Assembly (NCBI GenBank): GCA_963706835.1
Contig: CAVPOB010000016.1
Coordinates: forward strand, 248,001-312,000
Direction of reading: 5' to 3'
DNA from: CAVXYG01 sp963706835
GTDB lineage: Bacteria; Actinomycetota; Actinomycetes; S36-B12; GCA-2699445
Length of the DNA: 64,000 nucleotides
The notes under the pieces were generated by a model. The model did not search any database and was not told where the DNA came from. It worked only from the letters and a program-made list of their open reading frames with translations. How positions within the stretch are numbered: the stretch's first letter is position 1; each line of letters starts with the position of its first letter. A program made the position numbers and the translations under genes. Positions 52,275 to 61,960 of the stretch are shown piece by piece.

Positions 52275-53438
52275 TCAGCGAAACGCCGGCGCCCCTGTCA
52301 ATTCCTGGCCCAGGACCAGCGTGTGCATCTCGTGGGTGCCCTCGTAGGTCACGACCGATTCCAGGTTCGCCGCGTGTCGCATCGGCGGATGGTCCAGCAG
52401 GACCCCGTTGGCGCCGTGCAGTGCCCGGGCCCGGCGAGCGATGGCGAGGGCGGTCGCCGCGCTGGTGCGCTTGCCGAGGCTCACCTGGGCCGGTGTGATG
52501 CGGCCAGCGTCCTTGATGCGGCCCAGATGCACCGCCAGCGCGAAGGCGGCGGCGAGTTCTGCGGCCATGTCGGCCAACTCCGCCTGCACGAGCTGGAAGC
52601 CGGCCAGCGGCTTGCCGAACTGCTCCCGACCGATGGTGTAGTCCAGCGCCGAGAGCAGGCTGTCCCGGGCCGCGCCGAGCGCGCCGAAGATGATGCCGAA
52701 CCTGGCCTCGTTGAGGCACGACAGCGGCGCCCTCAGCCCCCGCGCGCCCGGCAGCAGGTGCTCCTCGCCGAGCCGGACGCGGTCGAGGGTCATCTCCCCG
52801 CACCGGCTCGCACGCAGCGAGAGCCGCTCCGGCACCTCGTGCATGTCCACCCCATCGGCGCCGACCGGCACGACGAAGCCGCGCATCCCCTCGTCGGTGC
52901 TGGCCCAGGTCACCACCAGGTCGCCGACCGGACCGTTCGTGATCCACTTCTTGCTGCCGGTGAGCAGCCAATCGTCCCCGGACCGCACCGCGGTAGTCCG
53001 GCATTCGGCGGGGTTCGATCCGGCCTTCGGCTCGGTGAGCGCGAACCCGCCGATGATCTGTCCGCCGGCCATCCCCGGCAGCCACCGCTGCGCCTGCTCT
53101 GCACTGCCGTAGGCGGCGATGGCGTGCATGGCCAGCGATCCCTGCACCGAGACCAGCGAGCGCAGGCCGGAGTCCACCGCCTCCACCTCCAGGCATGCCA
53201 TCCCGTACGTCACGGCTCCGGCGGCGCAGCCGTAGGGCTCCGGCAGCGCCATCCCGAGCAGCCCGGCCGACCCCAGATCGGCGGCGATCCGGCGCACCGG
53301 CGGCTCGCCGGATGCGAACCAGTCGGCGATCGATGCCCGCCAGGGCGCGACGAGGGCGGCCACGCGGTCGGCGGTGTCCCGCTCGGCATCGGTGAGCAGG
53401 AGGTCTAGGTCGAGCAGGGGGGTGATGGGCGCGGACAT
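52275..53438 (-). CDS. Acyl-CoA dehydrogenase, glutaryl-CoA dehydrogenase-like
   Basis: This 387-residue flavoenzyme oxidises acyl-CoA substrates. The sequence has the FAD/substrate motifs IIGGFALTEPKAGSNP and LTGSKKWITNGPVGDLVV, GREQFGKPLAGFQLVQ, LHGANGVL and the C-terminal YEGTHEMHTLVLGQELTG with the catalytic Glu at 366. The last pattern and overall similarity fit glutaryl-CoA dehydrogenase, which also decarboxylates, but the substrate is unproven. Length is normal. It is a single gene divergent from dxr. Confidence 0.9.
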   Translation of the reverse strand: MSAPITPLLDLDLLLTDAERDTADRVAALVAPWRASIADWFASGEPPVRRIAADLGSAGLLGMALPEPYGCAAGAVTYGMACLEVEAVDSGLRSLVSVQGSLAMHAIAAYGSAEQAQRWLPGMAGGQIIGGFALTEPKAGSNPAECRTTAVRSGDDWLLTGSKKWITNGPVGDLVVTWASTDEGMRGFVVPVGADGVDMHEVPERLSLRASRCGEMTLDRVRLGEEHLLPGARGLRAPLSCLNEARFGIIFGALGAARDSLLSALDYTIGREQFGKPLAGFQLVQAELADMAAELAAAFALAVHLGRIKDAGRITPAQVSLGKRTSAATALAIARRARALHGANGVLLDHPPMRHAANLESVVTYEGTHEMHTLVLGQELTGAPAFR

Positions 53439-53519
53439 ACTGCGACGCTAGCCGCAGCGCCCCGGCACAGACGCAAAGGGTCGCCCCGCCGAACCAGACC
53501 GATGCGCCACAATGGGCCC

Positions 53520-54718
53520 ATGGCGGGCCGACGCGTGACGATCCTGGGGTCCACCGGATCCATCGGCACCCAGGCCCTCGACGTCATCGGGCGCAATGGG
53601 GACCGCTTCACGGTGTCCGGGCTGGCAGCCACCGGGCGGCAGCCGAAACTGCTCGCCGCACAGGCGCGCGACTTCGACGTGCGCAGCGTCGCCGTGGCCG
53701 AGCCGAGCGCCGCACGCGCAGTCCACGAGGCGCTGCGCGCTGTGGGCAGTGGCGCCACCGTCAGCGAGGGTCCCGAAGCGGTGGCCGCCCTCGCCGAAGC
53801 CCCGGCGGATGTGGTGTTGAACGGCCTCGCCGGCGCGGCCGGGCTCCCGGCGACGGTCGCCGCACTACGGGTCGGCACCACGTTGGCGCTGGCCAACAAG
53901 GAGTCCCTCATCATCGCCGGGCCAGTAGTGCGGCGACTGGCCGGCGAGGGCCAGATCGTGCCGGTCGACTCCGAGCACTCGGCGCTGGCGCAGGCGCTGC
54001 GCTCCGGCAGCCCGGACGAGGTCTCCCGCCTGATCCTCACCGCCAGCGGGGGCCCGTTCCGGGGCCGCACGCGCGATCAACTGCACGACGTCACGCCGGA
54101 GCAGGCCCTGGCGCATCCGACCTGGAGCATGGGGCCGCTGGTCACCATCAACTCCTCGACCCTGGTGAACAAGGGCCTGGAGATCATCGAGGCGCATCTG
54201 CTGTTCGACGTCGCCATGGAGCGCATCGAGGCGGTGGTGCATCCGCAGTCGATTGTGCACTCGATCGTGGAGTTCACCGACGGCTCCAGCATCGCCCAGG
54301 CCAGTCCGCCGGACATGCGACTGCCGATCGCACTGGGCCTCGCCTGGCCGCAGCGCGTGCCGGGGGCCATTCCCGCCGCTCGATTTCCGGGCGGCTGCTC
54401 GGTGGGACTTCGCCCCGATCGACCACGAGGCGTTCCCGGCGATCGGCCTGGCCAGGCGCGCAGGTGCTGCTGGTGGCACGGCCCCGGCAGTGTTCAACGC
54501 GGCCAACGAGTCCGCCGTGGCCCGTTTCCTGGACGGCGAGATCGGGTACCTCGATATCGTCGACTGCATCGCGGCGATCCTGAACGCGCATCTCGCACCT
54601 GGCGGGGGCCATCGCCGCGACGAGGCGGTCACTCGACATGGCGGACGTGCTCTCGGCTGATGCGAGCGCCCGCCAACAGGCCGCATCATGGAAGTCGGAA
54701 GCAGGAAGGCATCCATGA
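53520..54718 (+). CDS. dxr: 1-deoxy-D-xylulose 5-phosphate reductoisomerase, frameshifted
   Basis: DXR is the second enzyme of the MEP isoprenoid pathway. Motifs: VTILGSTGSIGTQALDVI (NADPH site), LALANKESLIIAG, VPVDSEHSALAQAL, LTASGGPFRG and WSMGPLVTINSSTLVNKGLEIIEAHLLF, then after a shift near 54376 DFRAAARWDFAPIDHEAFPAIGLARRAG and PAVFNAANESAVARFLDGEIGY, and after a second near 54612 IAATRRSLDMADVLSADA. Corrected length is about 398 residues. ATG at 53520 lies six bases after CACAAT (leaderless). The stop overlaps rseP by 4 bases. Confidence 0.92.
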
Positions 54719-56093
54719 GCGATTTCGCTGCCAACGTGATCGGCATCACCATCTTCGTGCTGGTGATCGCCTTCTCCATCGCGTTCCACGAATGGGGCCA
54801 TTTCGTGACGGCGCGCCGGTACGGCGTCAAGGTCACCGAGTTCATGGTCGGCTTCGGTCCGAAGATCTGGTCGAAGACCCGCGGGGAGACCGACTACGGC
54901 CTCAAGGCGATCCCGGTCGGCGGGTACGTGCGCATCATCGGCATGATCCCGCCTCCGAAGGGCGCCCCGGCCGGGATGGTGCCCGCCAGCACTACCGGTC
55001 GCTTCGCCACGATGATCGAGCAGGCGCAGCGCCGACTCCATGGTGGAGATCGGTCCGCAGGATGCCGACCGGGTCTTCTACAAGCTGCCGCCCCGCAAGC
55101 GGATCGTCGTCATGATGGCCGGACCGGTCATGAACCTCGATCCTGGCCACGGCGCTGTTCACCGTCCTGCTGGTCGGTATCGGCACGCCGCAGGCGACAC
55201 ACGACGGTGCGCGAGATCGTGCCCTGCGTGCCGACCGCAGCCGAGCCGTTCGGGCAGGCCGGGGCCGACGGCTCGTGCGCACCGCGGGTCCGTGCCGAGC
55301 CCAGCCACCGCCGCCGACATCCGGCCCGACGACGTCGTCGTCGCCCTGGACGGCGCCCGGTCACCACCTGGGACGACATCACCGAGGGCCTGGCCGACTT
55401 CGCAGCCCGGCGAGAGCCGTCGCGGCTCGGCCTGCAGCGGCCGGGGACGGCCGTTCGACACGCGGTCACCCTGGCCGAGGCGATCTTCCCGGTCTTCGAC
55501 GAGGCGGGCGAGCCCACCGGGGAGACCCAGTCCCTGGCATTCGTGGGCGTCCGGCCGGACGCCGCCTACGTGCCGATGTCCATCGACGGCGGTCCCCGGG
55601 TTCATGTGGGACCTCACGGTGCGCTCGGTGGAGGCGCTGGTCTCGCTGCCGGCACGCATCGTGGAGCTGACCGGCACCCTGGTGACCGGCGGCGAGCGCG
55701 ATCCCGAACGGCCCGGTCAGCGTGGTGGGCATCTCGCGCATCGGCGGCGAGATCGCTGCCCTGGATGAACCGCTCAAGGCCAAGGCTGCGACGTTCCTGG
55801 GCCTGGCGGCGGCGCTGAACCTGTTCCTGTTCCTGTTCAACCTGCTGCCACTGCTGCCGCTGGACGGCGGGCACGTCGCAGCTGCCGGCTATGAGAGCGT
55901 GCGGCGTCGCCTGGCACGAGTGCGCGGGCAGGCCGGATCCCGGTCCGGTCGACATCGCCCGGATGCTGCCGGTGACCTACGCGGTGGCCAGCGTCCTGCT
56001 CCTCGCCGGTGTCATCGTCATCTGGGCCGACCTCGTCAAGCCCATCACGCTCACGGGCTACGCCGCCCCCGCACCCAAGGAAGGCAAGCATGA
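54715..56093 (+). CDS. rseP: Site-2 protease RseP/Rip1 (M50), heavily frameshifted
   Basis: This intramembrane zinc protease cuts anti-sigma factors and other membrane proteins. It begins IGITIFVLVIAFSIAFHEWGHFVTARRYGVKVTEFMVGFGP with HExxH, then VGGYVRIIGMI, a stretch in another frame with RKRIVVMMAGPVMN, a PDZ-like region (IRPDDVVVALDG, VTTWDDITEGL), ISRIGGEIAALDEPLKAKA, and LNLFLFLFNLLPLLPLDGGHVAAAGYE with the LDG motif. At least eight indels are present (about 55033, 55152, 55203, 55295, 55355, 55603, 55705, 55920). The stop overlaps the ispG start. The gene order dxr-rseP-ispG is typical. Confidence 0.9.
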
Positions 56094-57241
56094 CCGTCTC
56101 GCTGGGGATGCCGACCCCGCCGCCGGTGCTGGCGCCGCGCCGCAAGACCCGCCAGATCGTCCTGCGCCACCCGACGCACGAAGTCCGGGTCGGCGGCGAC
56201 GCCCCGATCTCGGTGCAGTCGATGACCACGACGCTGACCTCCGACGTCAACGCGACTCTGCAGCAGATCGCCGAGTTGACCGCGTCCGGGTGCCAGGTCG
56301 TGCGCGTCGCGGTCCCCAGCCAGGACGATGCCGAGGCACTGCCGGCGATCGCCAAGAAGTCCGGGATTCCGGTCATCGCCGACATCCACTTCCAGCCCCG
56401 GTACGTCTTCGCGGCGCTGGAGGCCGGTTGCGCCGGAGTGCGCGTCAACCCAGGCAACATCAAGCAGTTCGACGACAAGGTCAAGGAGATCGCCAAGGCC
56501 GCCGGCGACTGCGGCACGCCGATCCGGATCGGGGTCAATGCCGGGTCGTTGGACAAGCGACTGCTGGCCAAGTACGGCAAGGCGACGCCGGAGGCGCTGG
56601 TGGAGTCGGCGCTGTGGGAGTGCTCGCTGTTCGAGGAGCACGGCTTCCGCGACATCAAGATCTCGGTGAAGCATCATGACCCGGTGGTCATGGTGCAGGC
56701 CTATCGATTGCTGTCGCAGCGCTGCGACTATCCGTTGCACCTCGGGGTGACCGAGGCGGGACCGGCGTTCCAGGGCACGATCAAGTCCTCCGTGGCCTTC
56801 GGCGCGCTGCTGGCCGAGGGCATCGGCGACACCATCCGCGTGTCGCTGTCGGCGCCGCCGGTCGAGGAGGTCAAGGTCGGCATCCAGATCCTGGAGTCGC
56901 TGAACCTGCGCCAACGGGGGCTGGAGATCGTGTCGTGCCCCTCGTGCGGCCGGGCCCAGGTGGATGTCTACACGCTGGCCGAGCAGGTGACAGCCGGACT
57001 GGAGGGACTGGACGTGCCGCTGCGGGTCGCAGTGATGGGGTGCGTGGTCAACGGCCCCGGTGAGGCGCGTGAGGCCGACCTCGGAGTCGCCTCGGGCAAC
57101 GGCAAGGGCCAGATCTTCGTCAAGGGCCGAGGTCATCAAGACCGTCCCGGAAGCCCAGATCGTGGAAACCCTCATCGAGGAGGCGATGCGCTCGCCGAGG
57201 AGGCGCTGGCGAGGACAGCGAAGCAGGCGGCCCCGTCGTGA
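56090..57241 (+). CDS. ispG: 4-hydroxy-3-methylbut-2-enyl diphosphate synthase IspG, frameshift near the end
   Basis: IspG (GcpE) catalyses the penultimate step of the MEP pathway with a [4Fe-4S] cluster. Visible: RKTRQIVLRHPTHEVRVGGDAPISVQSMT, VADIHFQPRY-like, CAGVRVNPGNIK, ISVKHHDPVVMVQAYR, the cluster ligands in IVSCPSCGRAQVD and GCVVNGPGEAREADLGVA. A frameshift near 57128 (one C too many in GGGCCGAG) and a compensating one near 57190 garble VIKTVPEAQIVETLIEEAM; the end LAEEALARTAKQAAPS is back in frame. ATG at 56090 overlaps the rseP stop. Confidence 0.94.
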   Translation: MTVSLGMPTPPPVLAPRRKTRQIVLRHPTHEVRVGGDAPISVQSMTTTLTSDVNATLQQIAELTASGCQVVRVAVPSQDDAEALPAIAKKSGIPVIADIHFQPRYVFAALEAGCAGVRVNPGNIKQFDDKVKEIAKAAGDCGTPIRIGVNAGSLDKRLLAKYGKATPEALVESALWECSLFEEHGFRDIKISVKHHDPVVMVQAYRLLSQRCDYPLHLGVTEAGPAFQGTIKSSVAFGALLAEGIGDTIRVSLSAPPVEEVKVGIQILESLNLRQRGLEIVSCPSCGRAQVDVYTLAEQVTAGLEGLDVPLRVAVMGCVVNGPGEAREADLGVASGNGKGQIFVKGRGHQDRPGSPDRGNPHRGGDALAEEALARTAKQAAPS

Positions 57242-57264
57242 CCGTCTCCTGACTGGACGATGAC

Positions 57265-58113
57265 GTGACGGTTCGACCGACCGCAGACCGCGGTGACGCT
57301 GCTGCACGGCGGCGCGCTGCGGCAACTCCAGGCGCTGCTCGCCGATCCGATCGTGTCGTGCTTCGCCGAGGCCCGGCTGTTCCCCGTCGGGCAGATGCCG
57401 CAGTGGGGCCGGCCGGCCGTGCTCGCGGTCCACCGCGATGCCGAGGTGGCCGCCGCAGCGATGCTGGGCGCCAATCTGGTCCCCATCGGCACCGACGCCC
57501 GCCACGCGGGCGGCGCTGGCCGGGGAACTGGTGCGGATGGGGCGTACCTGCTCCAGCATCGTCGGCCCGGCCGAGGAAGTGCTCGACTTGTGGCGGTTGC
57601 TGGAGCCCTACTGGGGGCCGGCCCGCGAGATTCGCGCCGAGCAGCCGCTGCTCGCCATCGCGCATCCCCCGCTGGTGACGCCGGATCCGTTGGTGCAGCC
57701 GGTGCCCGAGCACCGGCTCGACGACTTCCTGCCGGCCAGCATCGCGATGTTCACCGAGGAGGTCGGCGTGGATCCCCGCGCAGGCGGAGCCGACCAGTTG
57801 TATCGGCACCGGGTCGGCGAGCTGCTGCGGGCGCGGCGGGCATTCGCCCGCTGGGACACCGGCCGCGTGGTCTTCAAGGCCGAGTTCGGTGCGGTGACGC
57901 GCCGGGCGGTGCAGGTTCAGGGCGTGTGGGTCGCGCCGGAGCGGCGGGGTGAAGGCCTGGCCGCGCCGGGGATGGCCGCAGTGATCGAGTACGGCCTGGC
58001 CGTGGCGCCCCATCGTCACGCTCTACGTCAACGACTACAACACCGCCGCCCTGGCGACGTATCGGCGAGCCGGCTTCCACCACGTCGACGACTTCGCCAC
58101 CGTGCTGTTCTGA
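57265..58113 (+). CDS. GNAT family acetyltransferase (DUF4081-like N-terminus), frameshifted
   Basis: A protein of about 280 residues with an N-terminal domain (VTLLHGGALRQLQALLADPIVSCFAEARLF, RTCSSIVGPAEEVLDLWRLLEPYWGPAREIR) and a C-terminal GNAT domain (TGRVVFKAEFGAVTRRAVQVQGVWVAPERRGEGLA ... VTLYVNDYNTAALATYRRAGFHHVDDFATVLF). Such two-domain GNATs are conserved directly after ispG in actinobacteria; the substrate is unknown. Indels near 57275, 57510 and 58011 shift the frame. GTG at 57265 is the likely start; there is no clear ribosome-binding site. Confidence 0.82.
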
Positions 58114-58153
58114 CATGGCGCTTCAGTGCTGCCACTGCCGCTAGGGTCGCGGG

Positions 58154-59071
58154 GTGACGGGCGAGCAGGCGCTGCAGCTGGACTTCGACGCGCGCTACGG
58201 CCAGGGCCTGGACCGGACGCTGGTGCTCGGCGGCGGTGGCATCTTCTTCATCGCATGGCAGACGGCCTACATCGCGGCGGCGGCCGACAACGGGATCGAT
58301 CTGCGCCGCGCCGACCGGGTCATCGGGACTTCGGCCGGATCTCTGGTGGGGTGTCTGCTCTGCGCCGGCCGGATCGGGCACCTGGCCCGGATCGCCGGAC
58401 TGTTCGCCCGCGCCACACCGCTGGTGTCGTTCCTGGCTCCGGTGGGCCAGCTGCGCCTCAGCCAGCAGCGGGCGGTGGATCTGGTGGTCGCGGCCACCGA
58501 CAACGACCCGGACACCCTGCGCCGGATCGGGCATGCGGCGCTGGCCGCCGACACGCCCTCGGCGCGGACCATGCGGCGCAACGTCGGGCTGCTGGTGGAT
58601 CCGCGCTGGCCCACCGGCGAGCAGCTGCGGATCACGGCAGTCGATGCCTACAGCGGGGAACGGATCGTCCTGGATCGGCATTCGGGAGTGCGGCCACCCA
58701 CCGCGGTGGCGGCCTCGAGCGCAGTGCCGGGAATCTTCGCCCCGCAGCAGATCCACGATCGACGCTGCATGGACGGCGGCATCTTCGGCACCGGCACCCA
58801 CAGCGACCTGGTCGCCGGAGCCCGTCGGACGCTGGTGCTGTCGATGGTCGGTGAGGAGCTCCTCCCGCGCGACGGCTTCACCGCGCAGGCCGACGGCATG
58901 AGGCGGGAGATCGCAGCGCTGCGCGCCAGCGGGACCGAGGTGCTGCTGCGATCCCCATCGGTGCGCGAGGGCTACGACATCATGGCGCCGGACTCGGTGG
59001 CCGATGGCATTGCCGCCGGACGCGCCGCCGCGGAGAACGACCTGGAGCAGTTGCGCAGGTTCTGGGGCTGA
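58154..59071 (+). CDS. Patatin-like phospholipase family protein
   Basis: This 305-residue protein has the catalytic dyad motifs of patatins: the oxyanion loop GGGGIFF near residue 26, the nucleophile GTSAGSLVG (Ser near 60) and DGGIFGTG near residue 212 with the catalytic Asp. It has no signal peptide, so it probably acts on membrane lipids from the cytoplasm. GTG at 58154 lies six bases after TAGGGT (58142-58147), suggesting a leaderless mRNA. It is intact, unlike its upstream neighbour, and is followed by proS. Confidence 0.9.
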   Translation: MTGEQALQLDFDARYGQGLDRTLVLGGGGIFFIAWQTAYIAAAADNGIDLRRADRVIGTSAGSLVGCLLCAGRIGHLARIAGLFARATPLVSFLAPVGQLRLSQQRAVDLVVAATDNDPDTLRRIGHAALAADTPSARTMRRNVGLLVDPRWPTGEQLRITAVDAYSGERIVLDRHSGVRPPTAVAASSAVPGIFAPQQIHDRRCMDGGIFGTGTHSDLVAGARRTLVLSMVGEELLPRDGFTAQADGMRREIAALRASGTEVLLRSPSVREGYDIMAPDSVADGIAAGRAAAENDLEQLRRFWG

Positions 59072-59120
59072 TCGGGCTTCGGTACGCTGGCGTCACCCCC
59101 GATCGTCAGGAGTGCCGACC

Positions 59121-60887
59121 GTGCTGCGGATGTCCACCCTCTTCCTGCGTACCCTGCGCGAGGACCCGGCCGACGCCGAGGTGCCCAGCCATCGGCTGTT
59201 GGTGCGCGCGGGCTACGTGCGCCGCGTCGCCCCGGGCATCTTCACCTGGCTGCCGCTGGGCTACCGGGTGTACCGCAACGTCGAGCGGATCGTCCGCGAG
59301 GAGATGGACGCCGCCGGGTTCCAGGAAGTCCATTTCCCGGCGCTGCTGCCGCGCGAGCCCTATGAGGTCACCCACCGCTGGACCGAGTACGGCGAGACGC
59401 TCTTCCGGTTGCAGGACCGCAAGAAGGCCGACTACCTGCTCGGACCCACCCACGAGGAGATGTTCACGCTGCTGGTCAAGGGGGAGTACTCCTCCTACAA
59501 GGATCTGCCGGTCAGTCTGTATCAGATCCAGACCAAGTACCGCGACGAGGCGCGGCCGAGGGCGGGCATCCTGCGCGGCCGGGAGTTCGTCATGAAGGAC
59601 TCCTACTCCTTCGATATCGACGACGCGGGCCTGCAGGTGTCCTACGACCGTCACCGCGACGCCTACATCGCCACCTTCGACCGCCTCGGGCTGCGCTACG
59701 TCATCGTCTCTGCGCAGTCCGGCGCGATGGGAGGCTCGGCGTCGGAGGAGTTCCTCGCCCCGTGCGAGCACGGGGAGGACAGCTTCGCGCGCTGCCACAG
59801 CTGCGGCTACGCGGCCAACGTGGAGGCCGTATCGACCCCGGTGCCACAGCCGGTGCCCTTCGATGACACGCCGGAGGCGCACGTCGAGGACACCCCCGAC
59901 ACCCCCACCATCGACACCCTGGTCGAACTCGCCAACGCTGAGCAGCCCCGGTCCGACCGGCCGTGGACCGCGGCGGACACGCTGAAGAACGTGGTGCTGC
60001 GGGTCCGTTTCCCCGATGGCAGCAGCGAACCGCTGATCATCGGGCTGCCCGGGGACCGCGAAGTCGACATGAAGCGGCTCGAGGCCGTGCTGCACCCGGG
60101 CGAGCCGACGCCGTTCGAGGACGCCGACTTCGCTGCGCACCCGGAGCTGGTCAAGGGCTACATCGGTCCGCAGGTCCTGGGTGCCGACAGCGCCACCGGG
60201 ATCCGCTACCTAGTGGACCCGCGGGTGGTGCCGGGCACGCGCTGGATCACCGGCGCCAACGCGCCCGGCCGGCATGTGTTCGATCTGGTGATGGGCCGCG
60301 ACTTCGAGGCGGACGGCATCATCGAGGCGGCCGAGGTGCGCGCCGGGGACACCTGTCCGCAGTGCGGGTCGGCGCTGGCCATCGACCGCGGGATCGAGAT
60401 CGGGCACATCTTCCAGTTGGGGCGCAAGTACGCCGAGGCGCAGGGTCTGCAAGTACTTGACGAGCACGGCAAGCTGCGCACGGTCACGATGGGCTCCTAC
60501 GGGATCGGCGTATCGCGCGCCGTCGCCGCTATCGCCGAGCAGAGCCACGACGCCGCCGGGCTGTGCTGGCCCCGCGAGGTCGCCCCAGCCGATGTCCACC
60601 TGATCGCCACCGGCAAGGACACCGCAGTGTTCGCTGCGGCAGAGGAGTTGGCCGCCCAGCTCGAGAATTGCGGTCTGCGGGTGCTGTTCGACGACCGGCG
60701 AGGCGTCTCGCCGGGCGTGAAGTTCAACGATTCGGAGTTGCTGGGCGTGCCGATCATCGTGGTCATCGGCAAGAAGCTGCGCGACGGGATGATCGAGGTG
60801 AAGCAGCGGCGCACCGGGGAGCGCAGCGACGTGCCGCTGTCGGAGGCGTTGGATCGGATCGCCGCCGAGGTAGCCGCGGTTGGGTAG
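59121..60887 (+). CDS. proS: Prolyl-tRNA synthetase, bacterial type with editing domain
   Basis: This 588-residue class II synthetase charges tRNA-Pro. It has SHRLLVRAGYVRRVAPGIFTWLPLGYRV, LGPTHEEMFTLLVKGEYSSYKDLP, QIQTKYRDEARPRAGILRGREFVMKDSYSFD (motif 2), an inserted YbaK-like editing domain (about 235-395) and MGSYGIGVSRAVAAIAEQSHD (motif 3), followed by the anticodon-binding domain. GTG at 59121 follows AGGAG by eight bases; ATG at 59130 is a possible alternative. The stop is immediately followed by the end of the converging ferritin-like gene. Confidence 0.95.
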   Translation: MLRMSTLFLRTLREDPADAEVPSHRLLVRAGYVRRVAPGIFTWLPLGYRVYRNVERIVREEMDAAGFQEVHFPALLPREPYEVTHRWTEYGETLFRLQDRKKADYLLGPTHEEMFTLLVKGEYSSYKDLPVSLYQIQTKYRDEARPRAGILRGREFVMKDSYSFDIDDAGLQVSYDRHRDAYIATFDRLGLRYVIVSAQSGAMGGSASEEFLAPCEHGEDSFARCHSCGYAANVEAVSTPVPQPVPFDDTPEAHVEDTPDTPTIDTLVELANAEQPRSDRPWTAADTLKNVVLRVRFPDGSSEPLIIGLPGDREVDMKRLEAVLHPGEPTPFEDADFAAHPELVKGYIGPQVLGADSATGIRYLVDPRVVPGTRWITGANAPGRHVFDLVMGRDFEADGIIEAAEVRAGDTCPQCGSALAIDRGIEIGHIFQLGRKYAEAQGLQVLDEHGKLRTVTMGSYGIGVSRAVAAIAEQSHDAAGLCWPREVAPADVHLIATGKDTAVFAAAEELAAQLENCGLRVLFDDRRGVSPGVKFNDSELLGVPIIVVIGKKLRDGMIEVKQRRTGERSDVPLSEALDRIAAEVAAVG

Positions 60888-61316
60888 TCAGTCGGCAGTA
60901 GCGGCCGTCTGAGCGCCCCATGGCCCGTTCGCCGCCCCCCAGCGGCGGGCCCGCTCGTTGGCCAGCAGGACCCCGTCGATGCCGGTCTGACGCTCGGCCA
61001 GCGGCAGGACGCCGGTGAGGTCGGCGTAGGACACCGCCAGCCGCGACTCCACGGTGGCGAGCAGCGCAGCCGCCTGCTCAGGGGTCTCCAACGGCCCGGG
61101 AATCTCGAAGAACGAGGGCAGCGGGACCGGCTGGGCGCCGGTGGCGGTCAGTGCGAGCAGGGCATCGTCGCGGGCCCGTTCGTGCTCGTCGTACCACTGG
61201 GCCGCGATCGCCCTGGGCTCGGTGTCCAGCAGCGCCCCTGCCCTGGCGTAGGCGTAGGAGACAGCAGCCTCGGCGAGCACGATGGCCGCCCACGCCTCAG
61301 GGATCGCCTCAGCCAT
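60888..61316 (-). CDS. Ferritin-like DUF4439 protein, soluble
   Basis: This 142-residue all-helical protein fits the ferritin-like DUF4439 family: AAIVLAEAAVSYAYARAGALLD, AIAAQWYDEHERARDDALLALTATGAQPVPLPSFF and ESRLAVSYADLTGVLP. Glu/His residues typical of a four-helix bundle are present, but a full di-iron site cannot be assigned. ATG at 61316 overlaps the stop of the upstream, exported paralogue by 8 bases, so both form an operon. It converges with proS with no gap. Confidence 0.78.
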   Translation of the reverse strand: MAEAIPEAWAAIVLAEAAVSYAYARAGALLDTEPRAIAAQWYDEHERARDDALLALTATGAQPVPLPSFFEIPGPLETPEQAAALLATVESRLAVSYADLTGVLPLAERQTGIDGVLLANERARRWGAANGPWGAQTAATAD

Positions 61317-61839
61317 TCGCCCACTCCCGCACGTGCCCGGTCTCACTGGCCAGGATCAGGGCCAGCAGCCGCGCCAGTTCGCCGTCCGCGCTGATCCGCG
61401 CACCTGTTGCCGTGAGACCGGCGTGCTCATCCTCCAGCGCGGCGAAGTACCCCGGCCACGCCGCGGGTTCGCTGGGCAGTGCCGGCACCGTCGGCGGCGC
61501 CGCGGGATCGTCGGGGTCGGCCTGCCCGGGGCGGTCCGCCTGCTCGATATCGGAGGAGTCGCCGTCCAGCGCCCGCAGATGGTCGACGTGATGCTGCCGC
61601 AGGGCGGCGAGGCGGCCCGCCAGTGCCGCTTCGTCCGGCGCCGCCGCCAGGGCGGCATCGTAGGCGGCGATGAGATTGGCCTCCCCGGAGCGCAGGACGC
61701 GCAGCAGCGCCCGATCCGGGCCGGCGCCGCCCGGCAGGTCGATGTCCCACCAGCCCAGGCGGTCGCCGACCGTTCCCAGCAGCACGCCGGCGGCCACTGC
61801 GGAGCCACCGATGAGCAGCGCCCGCCGGTCGATGTCCAT
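61309..61839 (-). CDS. Exported ferritin-like DUF4439 protein
   Basis: This 176-residue protein begins MDIDRRALLIGGSAVAAGVLLG, a twin-arginine-like or hydrophobic anchor signal, followed by a helical domain with LRVLRSGEANLIAAYDAALAAAPD, RQHHVDHLRALDGD and YFAALEDEHAGLTATGARISAD. The His/Glu pattern resembles ferritin-like proteins. It is translationally coupled to the soluble paralogue downstream; together they may act on one substrate across the membrane, which is speculative. It diverges from rimP. Confidence 0.75.
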   Translation of the reverse strand: MDIDRRALLIGGSAVAAGVLLGTVGDRLGWWDIDLPGGAGPDRALLRVLRSGEANLIAAYDAALAAAPDEAALAGRLAALRQHHVDHLRALDGDSSDIEQADRPGQADPDDPAAPPTVPALPSEPAAWPGYFAALEDEHAGLTATGARISADGELARLLALILASETGHVREWANG

Positions 61840-61960
61840 GACGCCTCACTGGTTGCAGGTGGGCCGAGTAGGCCGAGATGGCGCTATTCTGCCGTGTGGC
61901 TGGCAAGACGCGTCAGACCAGACAACTGTGGTGCCCGAATTGGATCCCTGAGGAGGCGGC

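Noticed and set aside
45660..58015. Programmed frameshifting or widespread pseudogenes
   Set aside because: The shifts lack slippery sites or conserved position, affect many unrelated essential genes, and mostly lengthen a homopolymer by one; sequencing error is simpler.
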